DNA from: Brachionus manjavacas
Taxonomy: Eukaryota > Rotifera > Eurotatoria > Ploima > Brachionidae
Assembly (NCBI GenBank): GCA_019054805.1
Contig: JAHQIY010000011.1
Location: forward strand, 2,113,001-2,177,000
Length of the DNA stretch: 64,000 nucleotides
Reading direction: 5' to 3'
This document shows positions 35,574 through 45,521 of this stretch, one piece after another; position 1 is the stretch's first letter; the number at the start of each line of letters is the position of its first letter. Below the pieces are notes generated by a model. It saw only the letters and a program-made list of their open reading frames with translations, searched no databases and had not been told where the DNA came from. The position numbers and the translations under genes were made by a program.

Positions 35574-36225
35574 TTAGTAAAAATTTTGTATATTAGATAA
35601 CACGAGAGAATAACACTTTGTACCATTATCGTGAACTTGGTTGTTGAACCTCCACATTAACTTGTCTAAGTAAGTTCGGATGTAATCTCTCTTACACACT
35701 TTCATTTCTTTAAACCGTTGCTTAGACGAGTTCCACAATGATTCGATGCGATTCGTACATGCTCTTGTTGAGGTCCAAAAAGTTGAATGTATGAATTTAC
35801 TGTCTTATGTTCAAAACTACTAAGAGACGTGATTTTGGCATATGAGTCCCAGCAATCTGAAAAGATAATCGAACCCGGCCTAACTCGAACATAAATAATT
35901 GATAATAAAATCTTTTCTTCGCGGTCCGGTACTAATTCAACATAACATTGACCGTTTGAGTTAATATCGCGACGCTCAACGAGACCAAAAACCCATACTT
36001 GTGGTCTTTTGAGATATTTGCCTTTATTATGTTTCACTTAAGCATAAAAGGATTCATCTATCTCAACTATTTTGCTCAGACCACCGATTTGAAAGATTTG
36101 TTTTGACAAAGCGAGCGAGGACAGTTGACGCAATCTAAAAAAAATCGACGATTTTTTGATGAATCGACAGTCTCTCTTTTTATTTTGTGGTCGAAATTGA
36201 GATTGATCAAAGTCACAGTTTTCAT
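35574..36225 (-). pseudogene. Merlin (ISXO2/IS1016-like) transposase pseudogene
   Basis: Read leftward from 36225, the frame gives QLSSLALSKQIFQIGGLSKI then VEIDESFYA, then a TAA stop at 36038, then KHNKGKYLKRPQVWVFGLVE, ELVPDREEKILLSIIYVRVR and PGSIIFSDCWDSYAKI. After a +1/-1 frame change near 35780 it continues CTNRIESLWNSSKQRFKEM and ends NNQVHDNGTKCYS. The Asp of IDES, the Asp of SDCW and the Glu of RIESLW are the DDE triad of the ISXO2-like transposase domain found in eukaryotic Merlin elements. All three survive, but the stop and frame change make the gene dead. Terminal inverted repeats were not located. Confidence 0.8.
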
Positions 36226-36464
36226 TATTTTACCTGGTAGAATTTTGTAATTTTTGGTAAAAAAAAGTAAAAAAATGTAAATTTCTCAGATTTTATTAGA
36301 ATTTTTTTCAAATTTGTATTAAGTTTATTTTAATAAATTCTCCATTCTTTTCGATCACTATATCAATTACATTTAATACTTGATTAGAGTTTAAAAAAAT
36401 GAAAATTATGAAAATACCTTTTTTAAAATGGTTTATATAAGACTGGCATTTTGATTGACTTAGA

Positions 36465-36830
36465 CTTTTTTAGAAATCAAAAATTTCCTCAACTGCTTCT
36501 TGTTCATTTTTTGATCCCCTTTTTTTCTAAGTCAATCCTTCAACTCGTTCCAAACCATTTCAATTGGGTTTAGGTCTAAAGACTCTGGAGGAGACGTTAT
36601 CTTTTAAAAATATTCCTTAGCTATTTTATATTATTATTTTTTTTATAAAAAATACACCCAGTTTATGCTGTTTCTTTACAAAAAATCACAGCAAAGATCT
36701 GATTTGTGCTTTGGGTCATTGTATTGATGCAATTTAAAATTAAATGAATTATTTTCAGACACAAATGGGAGTAAATATTCAGCTAAAATATGCTAATACA
36801 ATTCAGAATCCATAGTGCACTTATAAAGCT
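36465..36830 (-). pseudogene. Tc1-like transposase pseudogene, C-terminal half
   Basis: The minus strand reads CTMDSELY, then HILAEYLLPFVSENNSFNF and HQYNDPKHKSDLCCDF, then a decayed AT-rich stretch, then SPPESLDLNPIEMVWNELKD, a stop, LRKKGDQKMNKKQL. In Tc1 transposases the second catalytic residue is the Asp of HQDNxPxH and the third lies in SPDLNPIEN/MVW. Here the former is Tyr (HQYNDPKH), so catalysis is lost besides the stops and frameshifts. The N-terminal half and the inverted repeats are missing. Confidence 0.85.
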
Positions 36831-36854
36831 AAAAAAATTTCATTTTTTTAGTTG

Positions 36855-37115
36855 TTTAAAAGTCACAATCCTCAAGTCAAGTTCAAGTCCGAACTTTTTT
36901 ATTCATAAGTCCGGGCCAAAACTTTTTTTTTTTAAATTTTTTTTCAAAAATCTAAGTCTTTTATGCTAAAATTGCAAGAAAAATTCTGAAATATAGCAAA
37001 TCTAAAGAATTAGACAACCATGATCTAGAAAATTAAAAAAAAAGTTAAATTTTTTTTTATAAAAAAATTTAAAAGTCCGGACTTGGACTTGGACTATTAA
37101 CTCAAAAGTTGACCG
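36855..37115. repeat. Inverted-repeat element with AAGTCC ends
   Basis: GTTCAAGTCCGAACTTTTTT near 36881 pairs with AAAAGTCCGGACTTGGAC near 37071, with further AAGTC words on both sides. The inside is AT-rich. It abuts the Tc1-like relic and may be a MITE that inserted there. It shares AAGTC-rich words with the element at 48408-48721, so they may be related. Confidence 0.45.
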
Positions 37116-37879
37116 AAAGTTTTTTTTTTAAGTGAAAAAAATTCTTTTTTATACTGTTCAGTATAATCCTTTTCATCAATAGCATCATTTTCCATCTAGA
37201 GCAAGTTCAAATGTGTTATCTCTTGATATCAACAACAAATAATAAATGATAAATGTTTGATCCATTTTTTAAACAATTTGCTGAGCTGGATCAAAAATTG
37301 AATTTTGTAAGGATGAAATTATGAAACTCAAGATATCATGTAATTAACTTTAAAAAAATCATTAAATATCAGAATTTCTTATAATTTTTTAAGATATTTT
37401 TCAAAATATACAAGAAATGAAAGAATTTCGATAGTTTAAATTTCGAAATCAATAATTTCCTAATGACAGATCTCTAATTAAAACAGACTAAATGAAAAAA
37501 AAAACAAGAATGTTTAATTAATTCATGAAACAAAAACAATTTAAGATAAAAATTTCGATCTTTTTTCTCATCTCAATTGAAAAAAATTGAAGTTTTTTTT
37601 ACTTCGAACTTTTTATTTGTAATGGATAAAATATCAGTGGAAATGTTTTGACTTTTTTAAAAACACATTTAATTTGTTACTGTATAAATGTTATCTTTTT
37701 TAAAGTTTTTAAAAATCAAATATTCCAGCGTCCTAATATCCAATTTCACTCAATTTTTTAAATAAAAATCTTAAGAAATTTAAAAAAGAAAACTTCTCAT
37801 TTTTCCACTATAAAAATTATTCCTTAAATCTTATAAAAAAAATTAAATTTATTAAATTTATCTTGCTATTCAATTCAAA
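37116..37879. other. AT-rich upstream flank
   Basis: No gene or repeat recognised between the repeat and the start of the secreted protein gene. Confidence 0.5.
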
Positions 37880-39481
37880 ATGTTTACTCTTCTACAATTT
37901 GTAGCTATTTTGATGATCAGATCAGTACTAACTAGGCAAAATGATACAGTCCCCGAATATAACCAAGTCGAATTTGATAAATCTCTAATTATTGTTTGGG
38001 AACTGAGTGGTTTAAACTCGCGTTCAGAAATTACCACAATATTCCAATCCAATATTGGCAAACAAAATGACATAACTGTGTCTTTTAACCCATTTATTAG
38101 AAGTGTCATTTTTGAGACTAATATTAATAACAACAAAAATATAACTCAAAAAATAATTCAATCTAAAAATGACATAAAAATTCTATTTTTTATGTTCAAT
38201 GAGGAAGGAAGTGTAAACGTGCTTGTTGGCTGTCCTAAATTAAATCAAATTAAGAAGCAATGGAAATCAGTCTACGTTTCAATGATGACCAAAATTCACC
38301 TGTACCAGAATACACATAGTTTCACCAGCATAGAAAGTGCATCCTTGGCTTTTAAATGCAAAGAAATGGTAACCATTGAACCTGGAACAATTGCCCATTT
38401 TACCGGCAAGATGAATAGCATAGGAACATTAATATTTTCACTTGAAATTACCAACAGAACTAGAACTGTAATCTATTCATTTAGTTTTATAAATGATGGA
38501 TTTCAAGTTGTTAGCAGTGATGATCAAATTTTCGATATTCCAATTTTTGAGTCAATAAATGATAGTTTTTTTCTGCTATTTACCACTGAAGGTGTAGAAA
38601 TTTATATCGACTGTCCAAGTGACCGAATTTGGAGTGGATTCTGGCCAGTGTCTTTTTTCAACAACTCAATCCGAATAGAAACATTCATCACTTTTGAGAA
38701 AGGCAATGGAAAATCTTATGAGTTGCTATTCACATTCTGTACAGTCAATTATTTGAGCCAAATAATTAATAAAAATGAGAGTGAACTTAATTCTTCTGGT
38801 ACACTGAATGAAATAAAAAAATTGATTGAATCACTTAAAGCAGTCAATTCATACAATTCGGCTTTTTTACCAAGTCATGATCAGGCGACTAAACTGGATG
38901 AGTTTTTTTTATATGGTAGATTTCCTTTTGGTTATTTGATGAGACCAGTTCATCGGGTGTTGATAGCATCTAGAGAGAACGCGCAACCGAGTTTTTTCTA
39001 CAGGTCAATCAATGATTATGCTGAGGGTTTTTCTGATGGTAAGAACAATTTTTGGATCGGACTTGACATCCTGAATTATGCAACTAATAATCACAATTAT
39101 GCACTTAGGATTGAGGCGGAAAATGGTGAATTAGTGGAAGAATACAAGGTATTCAAAGTGGGCCATAGATCTTTGAAATATAGATTGACAGTCTCTGAGC
39201 CTTTTGCTCAAAATGTCAATGGCTTTTTGCATCATAATGGTCTTGATTTTTCAGCGTTCAATTTTGGATCATATTCGAGCCAAGCAGTTGGATTAAATGC
39301 CGGTTTCTGGCTGAAAAGCGATAAAAATTATTTTTGTTTTAGCTGTGAAAATGGTGTTGAAAATGGTGCTAGTTATTCGAAAATCATTGAATTCGGAATT
39401 AATGCAAGAGAAAATAATTATGGCTATTATAGAAATCAATTATCCAAAATTAAAACGATCAAAATGTTTTTACTACCATAA
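37880..39481 (+). CDS. Secreted protein with degenerate fibrinogen-like C-terminus, paralogue 1
   Basis: This single-exon gene of 533 residues starts with a signal-peptide-like hydrophobic segment (residues 1-19). Two weakly similar beta-rich repeats follow (about 34-165 and 170-290). Each has a strand pattern ending in VGCPK or IDCPS and a later single cysteine, in the manner of LamG/thrombospondin-N-like sandwiches. From about 355 on come HRVLIASRENAQPSFFYRS, YAEGFSDGKNNFWIGLDILN (WIGLD near 390), SAFNFG and YFCFSCENG. This order matches fibrinogen-related domains (GFG...YWLGLDxI, then FSTxDxD), but the calcium-site Asp cluster is not recognisable. Its paralogue at 49332-50978 shares the whole architecture. 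Secreted recognition or matrix protein is an inference from the architecture; a degenerate C-type-lectin-like fold is a less likely reading. Confidence 0.65.
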   Translation: MFTLLQFVAILMIRSVLTRQNDTVPEYNQVEFDKSLIIVWELSGLNSRSEITTIFQSNIGKQNDITVSFNPFIRSVIFETNINNNKNITQKIIQSKNDIKILFFMFNEEGSVNVLVGCPKLNQIKKQWKSVYVSMMTKIHLYQNTHSFTSIESASLAFKCKEMVTIEPGTIAHFTGKMNSIGTLIFSLEITNRTRTVIYSFSFINDGFQVVSSDDQIFDIPIFESINDSFFLLFTTEGVEIYIDCPSDRIWSGFWPVSFFNNSIRIETFITFEKGNGKSYELLFTFCTVNYLSQIINKNESELNSSGTLNEIKKLIESLKAVNSYNSAFLPSHDQATKLDEFFLYGRFPFGYLMRPVHRVLIASRENAQPSFFYRSINDYAEGFSDGKNNFWIGLDILNYATNNHNYALRIEAENGELVEEYKVFKVGHRSLKYRLTVSEPFAQNVNGFLHHNGLDFSAFNFGSYSSQAVGLNAGFWLKSDKNYFCFSCENGVENGASYSKIIEFGINARENNYGYYRNQLSKIKTIKMFLLP

Positions 39482-40003
39482 CTCTAAAATATTAACTAGA
39501 AAAAACAATACAAATTAATAAAAAAAATAATTAGAAAGATTTATTAGATAAAAAGAAAAATTTAATCAATAATTTTTTTATTATTTTAATTGAGAAAAAA
39601 ATTATGAATTTTTTAATTTATTTTAAAATTTGGTCTTAAGAATTCAAAATTAATGAGTAAACTAAGGTTATGCTTAAATGTATTAAAAAGGTCACAACTT
39701 TTTGAAGATCTAGTTTATAAACCAAAACATATTTTGATAGTTTAAAATCCTTCATTTCAGAAATCATTTTCAATAAAAAATTAAATCCAGAACATAAAAT
39801 TTTTATATAAAATAACTAATTTTTAATTTAATTTAAAAAAATGCAAATTTTAAACTACCAGGTAATGTTTTTCCTCTTTAAATAAAGAAAAGCATAACAA
39901 TTATATCATTTTTTTTATAATAGTTTTCTTAGTCGAGATATTTATATCGGGTTTCTCCCTATTTCGTCACAAAAGCGCGCCTATTTTACCCATTTTATGT
40001 TTC
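39482..40003. other. 3' flank of the secreted protein gene
   Basis: AT-rich, no gene recognised. Confidence 0.45.
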
Positions 40004-40007
40004 TTAA

Positions 40008-40973
40008 CACTAGAAGCACCAAAATTTTAAACTACTAGAAGCACCAAAACGAGTCAAAATGACTTGTTTTAATAGAATCTAATGGATAAAAATGGATAAT
40101 AATTTATTATTTGGATAAATCTATTCAAAACTTAATTTTAATTGAATAAAAATAAAAATTTGGCTAAAAAAAAGTATCTTGCAAAAATTTTATCTTCTTC
40201 TGAATTCATTCCTTTTTTAACCAATTTTTCGTCTTTCATGGAAAATACGCAAACTTTAATTTTTGCATTTTTTAAATTTGCTTATCTTCGTTCAAGTATT
40301 AGGATTTAAGGGCAATGTGAAATATTAGTACAAAAATTACAGTACAAAAAGTAAAAACGCTATAATTTTTTTTCTAATTGTGTAAAAATGGTTCTGTAAA
40401 CAGTACAATATTGTACAAATTTTTTAGAAACGAACACCAAGCACTGCAAAAACTCTGCATTTTTCTGTAAAATGCACACCATCAAAAAATATATGATTAA
40501 TATATGCAATAAATTGCAGAGTTTTTGCAGAGCTTGGTATTTGTTTCTAAAAAATTTGTACAATATTGTACTGTTTACAGAACCATTTTTACACAATTAG
40601 AAAAAAAATTATAGCGTTTTTACTTTTTGTACTGTAATTTTTGTACTAATATTTCACATTGCCGATTTAAGTCAGTTTTTAAAGATTTGTATACTTTTTA
40701 TAAATATTTTATGACTCATCCATTGATTTTGTAGATAAATTCAAAATTTTAATTAAAAAACGAGTCAAAATGACTCTTTTTGGTGCTTCTAGTAGTATAT
40801 ACTTGATTTTGTACAAAGGAAATATTTTTTTTATTTGAATTTAGTTAATTTAGAAAGTTATTCTTATTTTTATGCTGAAAAAACAAAATTGTGCTCAAAT
40901 AGCAAAAATTGACTTAGATTTTAGAGGCCAAAAATCGAAAAAGAGTCATTTTGACTCGTTGGTGCTTCTAGTG
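40008..40973. mobile_element. piggyBac-like MITE with TTAA target duplication
   Basis: The element begins CACTAGAAGCACCAA and ends with its exact complement TTGGTGCTTCTAGTG, with TTAA on both sides (40004-40007 and 40974-40977), the signature of piggyBac-type transposition. CGAGTCAAAATGACT follows the left tip, is repeated at about 40760, and appears inverted before the right tip. At the left end the tip is duplicated in tandem (a second CTAGAAGCACCAAAA at about 40038). No transposase is encoded. The short frames inside are by-products. A second, foldback element sits within it. Confidence 0.8.
40311..40663. mobile_element. Foldback MITE nested in the piggyBac-like MITE, 8-bp target duplication
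   Basis: Arms of about 148 bp (40311-40458 and about 40515-40663) are near-perfect inverted repeats: GGCAATGTGAAATATTAGTA at the left tip and its complement at the right tip, with ACAGTACAATATTGTAC well inside both. The loop is only some 55 bp. The octamer GATTTAAG lies directly before (40303-40310) and directly after (40664-40671). An 8-bp duplication points to hAT-like or similar transposition. The two arms differ at few positions, so the insertion looks young. Confidence 0.85.
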
Positions 40974-41321
40974 TTAAATAATTTAAAAAAAAATTTTTTA
41001 ATTTGTTTCTTATTTAAAGGGCAAAAAATATTAATCGATTGCATACAATTTATATACAATCGATTAATATTTTGTGTATATTGTTTACATTTCTTCTAAA
41101 GGGGTCAAATTTGGGGTAACAGGGTTAATTTCCGAAATTAATCCTGAATTAATCCTGATAATTTATAAATTACCATTTTATAAATATATTCAAACAATAC
41201 TATGTAGTAAAAATTTGATAGTAGAAAATTGATGTGATTGCTTTACAAAGGCCATTAATTGATTATAAATTATGATCAGCATACGTTAAGTATTTTTATT
41301 ATTTTAATAAGTATTTAATAT

Positions 41322-42140
41322 GGTTTAATTTTATGTGTTTGAATTCCAAAATGTTTCCAATGTTGAAATAACATTGAAAAAAACGCGATGTTTCAAATAT
41401 TTTTTTCAGTTTCAAATAAAAAAATAATTTTAAGTTAATATTGCAAGCATAATCATATTTGTTATAAAAATTAATCAATATTTTTTTTGTTTTTTTTTTT
41501 TTGAAGGAGCTTTAGAAATAGCATTTGCTCTCATCTGATTGATTTGGTATTACTCTTTTCATAATCCGAAATACCAAAATGCGCTCTCTTCTTAAATCTT
41601 TGCTTTTCAGCATAAATAAAAAAAAATTAAAGAAAATCAAAATTAATTTTTCACCCTTCAAGTTTTTGACTTTGGGAAACATAGATTCATCTGTTTCGCA
41701 AAATTTTTCACTCCGCTCAAATTTAAATTTTCTATGTAATTATTTTTTCTATCTTATTTTTTATCATTACATTAGCTTTTTTAAGTTAGGTGAACAATTT
41801 TAGGATTAAGTGAACTAATATTTCATAAAACCTGAGAACAAGAATTGTCCCAGTAACAGGTGAACCATGATTCACCTAAACGACTAGACCCGAAAAACTT
41901 TATTTTTTTCTTTAAAAATTTTGACTTTAGTGATAATTGGTGTTAATTAGATGCATTTTAACAAAGACTCAATTTATAAAATATGCAAAACAGAGCGTAG
42001 ATAGTTTTTATTAAACAAATATTTTAATATTTTAATTAAATATTTTATTTGAGAGTGAAAAAAATATTTGAACATCGCACTTTTTCAATGTTATTTCAAC
42101 TTTGGATTCATTTTGTAATTCAAACACAAAAAATTAAACC
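41322..42140. mobile_element. Inverted-repeat element, copy 2 of the three-copy family
   Basis: The left arm GGTTTAATTTTATGTGTTTG (41322) and the right arm ending CAAACACAAAAAATTAAACC (42140) are inverted repeats of the type bounding 19001-21210 and 60342-61268. They share the inner GCGATGTTTCAAATATTTTT block. Inside are a block with TTCACCCTTCAAGTTTTTGA and TTTCGCAAAATTT (about 41500-41780) and a block with GATTCACCTAAACGACTAGA (about 41790-41895). No transposase is present. Confidence 0.75.
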
Positions 42141-42257
42141 ATATATAATGTTAAGCAAAATCTGAATATTAAAAGTAAAATCATCAATTTGTAATTTAAT
42201 GTATTATTTATTTAAAAAAACAAACAATCAAGCAAAATGAAAAGGATTTTGAATAAA

Positions 42258-42631
42258 TTAAAAAAGCTTTTGTTGCCTTATTTGATCTTGATCTTTTGCT
42301 GCTGGTGATGGTTTGACATATTTTAATCTGATTGCAAGACCGACTGAATGTTTTCACATGTAATGCTTGTAAAAGGTTGGACAAGTGCATTTACGTTGTT
42401 TCCAATTGACTGCCTTATCATCTCCATTTGGTAGATTCACAATCCAAACAGCGAAAGCTCTTTTGAATTGGCAAAAAGTGTTCCAACGCATTTCTTTCAC
42501 AATTCTTATATCTTCTTCACTTGCCTTTGATTCTTCACCAGCTGGTGTGTAGAATTGTTTTTAGGTGTCAAACACGCTCGTGGTAACTGTTGCTTTAAGC
42601 CCAATAGTAGCCTTCTGTCCATTTTTTTAGT
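42258..42631 (-). pseudogene. SWIM zinc-finger protein pseudogene (MULE-like transposase relic)
   Basis: The minus strand gives GQKATIGLKATVTTSVFDT, a stop, KQFYTPAGEESKASEEDIR, VKEMRWNTFCQFKRAFAVW, VNWKQRKCTCPTFYKHYM, a TGA stop, then KHSVGLAIRLKYVKPSPA and a terminal stop at 42258. CTC followed by Y-x-C-x-H is the SWIM zinc-binding pattern (CxCx(n)CxH). The TGA replaces the third ligand cysteine. SWIM domains of this kind follow MULE-type transposases and also occur in host proteins. Two stops and the lack of a transposase core make this a relic. Confidence 0.7.
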
Positions 42632-43074
42632 TCAATTGTTGGCGATCCAACAAAAGGTACAATAGAGAGCGTCAATCAAAAATCTTTTAACAATTGAGAC
42701 ATTTTAGAAATTTTTGCCAGAAATTACTTAACTGATTACAAAGACATTCGAAAACCATAATATATATTTATTTTGATTAAATATTTTTTTAATTTCACTT
42801 GCCTTTAATACAAAATAACCAAATTCTCAACCTAAAAAGGCTATGTACTTTTTTTAATAAGCAAAAAATTATTTTAATTTTTTCATTAATTCAAAAGTTC
42901 AATCAATGTTGAACAAAAATTTTAAAAAAGTCTGCTAAAATTTTATTTAAGGTTTTAAGAAAATAAATTCGATTGAGAATTAAATTATAAAAAATGAGAT
43001 TATTTTTAAAATTTTAAATTTTATCTCTATAATTTAAACTAGTATTGATTCATATTAAAAAATTGAATATTTTA

Positions 43075-43296
43075 CTAAATCCCATTTCTTCTTCTTTTAG
43101 ATAACAATGGAGCAACAGTCTTCCAAGCTTTCTGTCCTCGGCGGCTTTTTCTGCTTTGCCTCATGTTAAACCCATTTAATCCCTTTTGATAATAGTTAAA
43201 AAAATCTAAAAAAAGTGAACTCTTAACAATTATTATTTTAATAAGCCTCTTTTAAAAAGAATGAACTCTTACCAAATTTCTATTTAAATCAACCAT
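43075..43296 (-). CDS. Possible very small two-exon gene, basic 43-residue product
   Basis: Exon 1 (43273-43296) starts at ATG and ends at a good donor GTAAGAG. Exon 2 (43075-43182) follows an acceptor CAAAAG, in phase, and ends in TAG; the intron is 90 nt. The product begins MVDLNRNLGLNGFNMRQSRK, contains SRRGQKAWKTVAPLL and ends SKRRRNGI. It has many Arg/Lys and would suit a nuclear or ribosomal setting, but I recognise no family. The start lies about 105 bp from the first ATG of the kinase gene on the other strand, head to head. A relic exon of a larger gene is an alternative. Exon 2 is more convincing than exon 1. Confidence 0.3.
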
Positions 43297-43401
43297 TTAG
43301 TAATAAAAATTCAAAAATGCTAATCAAAGTTTTTAACAACGTTAACAGTGACTGCAAAAATATTTTTGCTAAAAATCTGGAATCACTGTTCACCGAATGT
43401 A

Positions 43402-45403
43402 ATGTTTTGTAAATTTTTGTAATTAATTCTTTAAAATTCATAAAATTTTTCAGGCCAGCAAAAACTCGGATATAAAATATCCAAATTTTTGCTCAAAGAT
43501 GACCACTCTGAAATCGACGATGACCAAATATTCCAAGAATTATCCTCAATCAATTCTCCTTTGCAGATACTTGCTATTCGTGAGGGAACAGGTAAAATCA
43601 AAAACCTTCGCATCTTCATAAGAGCATATCTTTCACATTTCCTAAGATTTTAGAGCAGATCCAGATCCTGGCCTAATGGAAGCAAAGGCTAGACTTGAAA
43701 AACTATGGACTTCTTCAATGACCAGCTCAGATTCTCATTTTGATTCTCAGATCAAAAAACTAAATGATTTAGCACTTAGATCCGACACTTTTAGACACAA
43801 AGAGAAAAGCTTGGAGGAAAGACTCAAAAGTCTTACGAAAAAAACCCTAATTACCGAAGAGCTTGGCAAAACTCGGCTTAAAACATTAGAGGAACGTGTA
43901 GCAAAGGCCGAGGCATACCGCTACAAAATATCAAATTTATTCCATGATCTTAAACAAGCCGAAAAAGTAGATCTATGCTTTCTGGTTGATTCAACTGGAA
44001 GCATGAGCACGTACATAGCAGAAGCCAAGACTGTCATTCACAAAATAACCCACAGAATGTCGACTAAATTCCAAGATTTTTCTCTCAGATTTTCATTCAT
44101 CGGCTACCGGGACATATCAGATGGACTGAAAAGAGTGGAAGTTTTTGGCCTCAGTCAGAATGAAGAATGCTTCAGGGCTTTTGTTGACAGCATACAGGCT
44201 AGTGGCGGTGCAGATGAATGCGAAGATGTTTTCGGTGGACTTGAAGAGGTGACTAAACTAGACTGGAAAAATCCATCAAGGGTATTGTTCCATATAGGCG
44301 ATGCGCCGTGTCATGGAAGCAGATTTCATTCAGGTGCCAATGATTCCTATCCTGAAGGTGATCCGAGAGGACTCGATATCGCCTGCTTGCTTAAAAAACT
44401 GGTCAATCTTAACATAAATTACTATTTTGGTGAAATTAATGGCTCCACTGCTAAAATGATTGAGGAATTTAACCTCGAGTTGCGTAAACTCCAGGGTAAC
44501 TTGATCAAAGTAACTAAGCTAAGCTCGATTGACTTAATGGCCGAGACCGCCATCAAGTCGGTCGAGTCCACCATACTGACCAGCAAGTCTATGTCGATGG
44601 CCTATTCGACCAGCAAAAATCTAAAACCCGTAGCTCTTCTCGAGCTGGACTGGAAACTTGTGTGCAGGGAAAAGGCCGAGTTTTACCAAGTCAATTTTGA
44701 CACAAATTTTGATGATTTGAAAAACTTGGCAGTTGTTTATAGCAAAAAAATATTGGATGTGCATATGATGAACGGGCCCTTTGCCAAAGGCTCGCTGCGC
44801 TTTGCTTACGCTGGCTCCATTGAGGAAAAGAAAGGAAAAAAAAAGGTTTTTAAGGAGTCGATATTTTCCGATGAGAAATACAACACTATGGAGTTTATGA
44901 AAGAGTCTATTGAGAGCCAAATAGTGGCTTGCTATTTGGCCAAAGAGTTTGACAAAGTAAATCCGAGCAAGAAGAGGATTAGATTTTTGGACATAGCGTT
45001 TATAAGACGAATTAGAGATGGAAAGTACTTTTCATGTGAGGAATACACAGATTTAGAATTCATAAAATTTCAAAACAATGCTGGTTATATTAACACTGAT
45101 GACTACTCGACCACTTTGCATGCGTTTGTACATTGGACTTTTCAATTTACTGGCGGATATTTGATTGTGACCGACTTGCAGGGTACCAAAGGCGCCAATG
45201 AGTTTGTTCTAACTGATCCAGCGATCACATGCCCCGAGGACTTTGACCGGTTCTCGAGCACCAACCTCGGAATCAAGGGCATGCACAGTTTTTTCAAGAC
45301 CCATGTATGCAATCACATTTGCCAAAAACTAAATTTGATCCCTCATCCTAAGCAAACTATTACTAGTGTAAATCATAACAGTTTGATGACTGAGTTGAAA
45401 TAA
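43402..45403 (+). CDS. von Willebrand A domain / alpha-kinase protein (VwkA-like)
   Basis: Model of 630 residues in three exons: 43402-43408, 43454-43591 and 43656-45403, with introns of 45 and 64 nt. The main exon is certain; the seven-base first exon is the only in-phase ATG plus donor I found. An N-terminal charged, coiled-coil-like part is followed by a von Willebrand A domain starting VDLCFLVDSTGSMSTYI (D160, T162, S164: metal-binding DxTxS). RDISDGLKRVEVFG and VLFHIGDAPCHG are also typical. The C-terminal alpha-kinase domain has FAKGSLRFAYAG (nucleotide loop), GGYLIVTDLQG, LTDPAI, STNLGIKGM and the zinc ligands HVCNHIC. Alpha-kinases are atypical Ser/Thr kinases (eEF2 kinase, myosin heavy chain kinases). 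This domain order matches Dictyostelium VwkA. It is followed by a degenerate tandem paralogue. Substrate unknown. Confidence 0.9.
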
Positions 45404-45521
45404 ATTTTTTTAAAATAAATTTTTATTTTTTTCAAAAAGGAAAGGCCTCAAACCTTTTTGCTAAATTAAGTGAAAAATTTATTTTTTTTTAATTTTTATT
45501 TTGAAGTTTTAAGAGATTAAA

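Noticed and set aside
37880-39481. C-type lectin domain in the secreted proteins
   Set aside because: The order GFSDG...WIGLD, FSAxDFG, CFSCE suits a fibrinogen-like domain better; no WND or EPN-type lectin motif.
40360-40596. 78-codon minus-strand frame
   Set aside because: Product of the foldback element's inverted arms, not a gene.
42208-42390. 60-codon minus-strand frame
   Set aside because: Wrong-frame shadow of the SWIM zinc-finger relic.
44621-44920. 99-codon minus-strand frame
   Set aside because: Antisense of the alpha-kinase domain.
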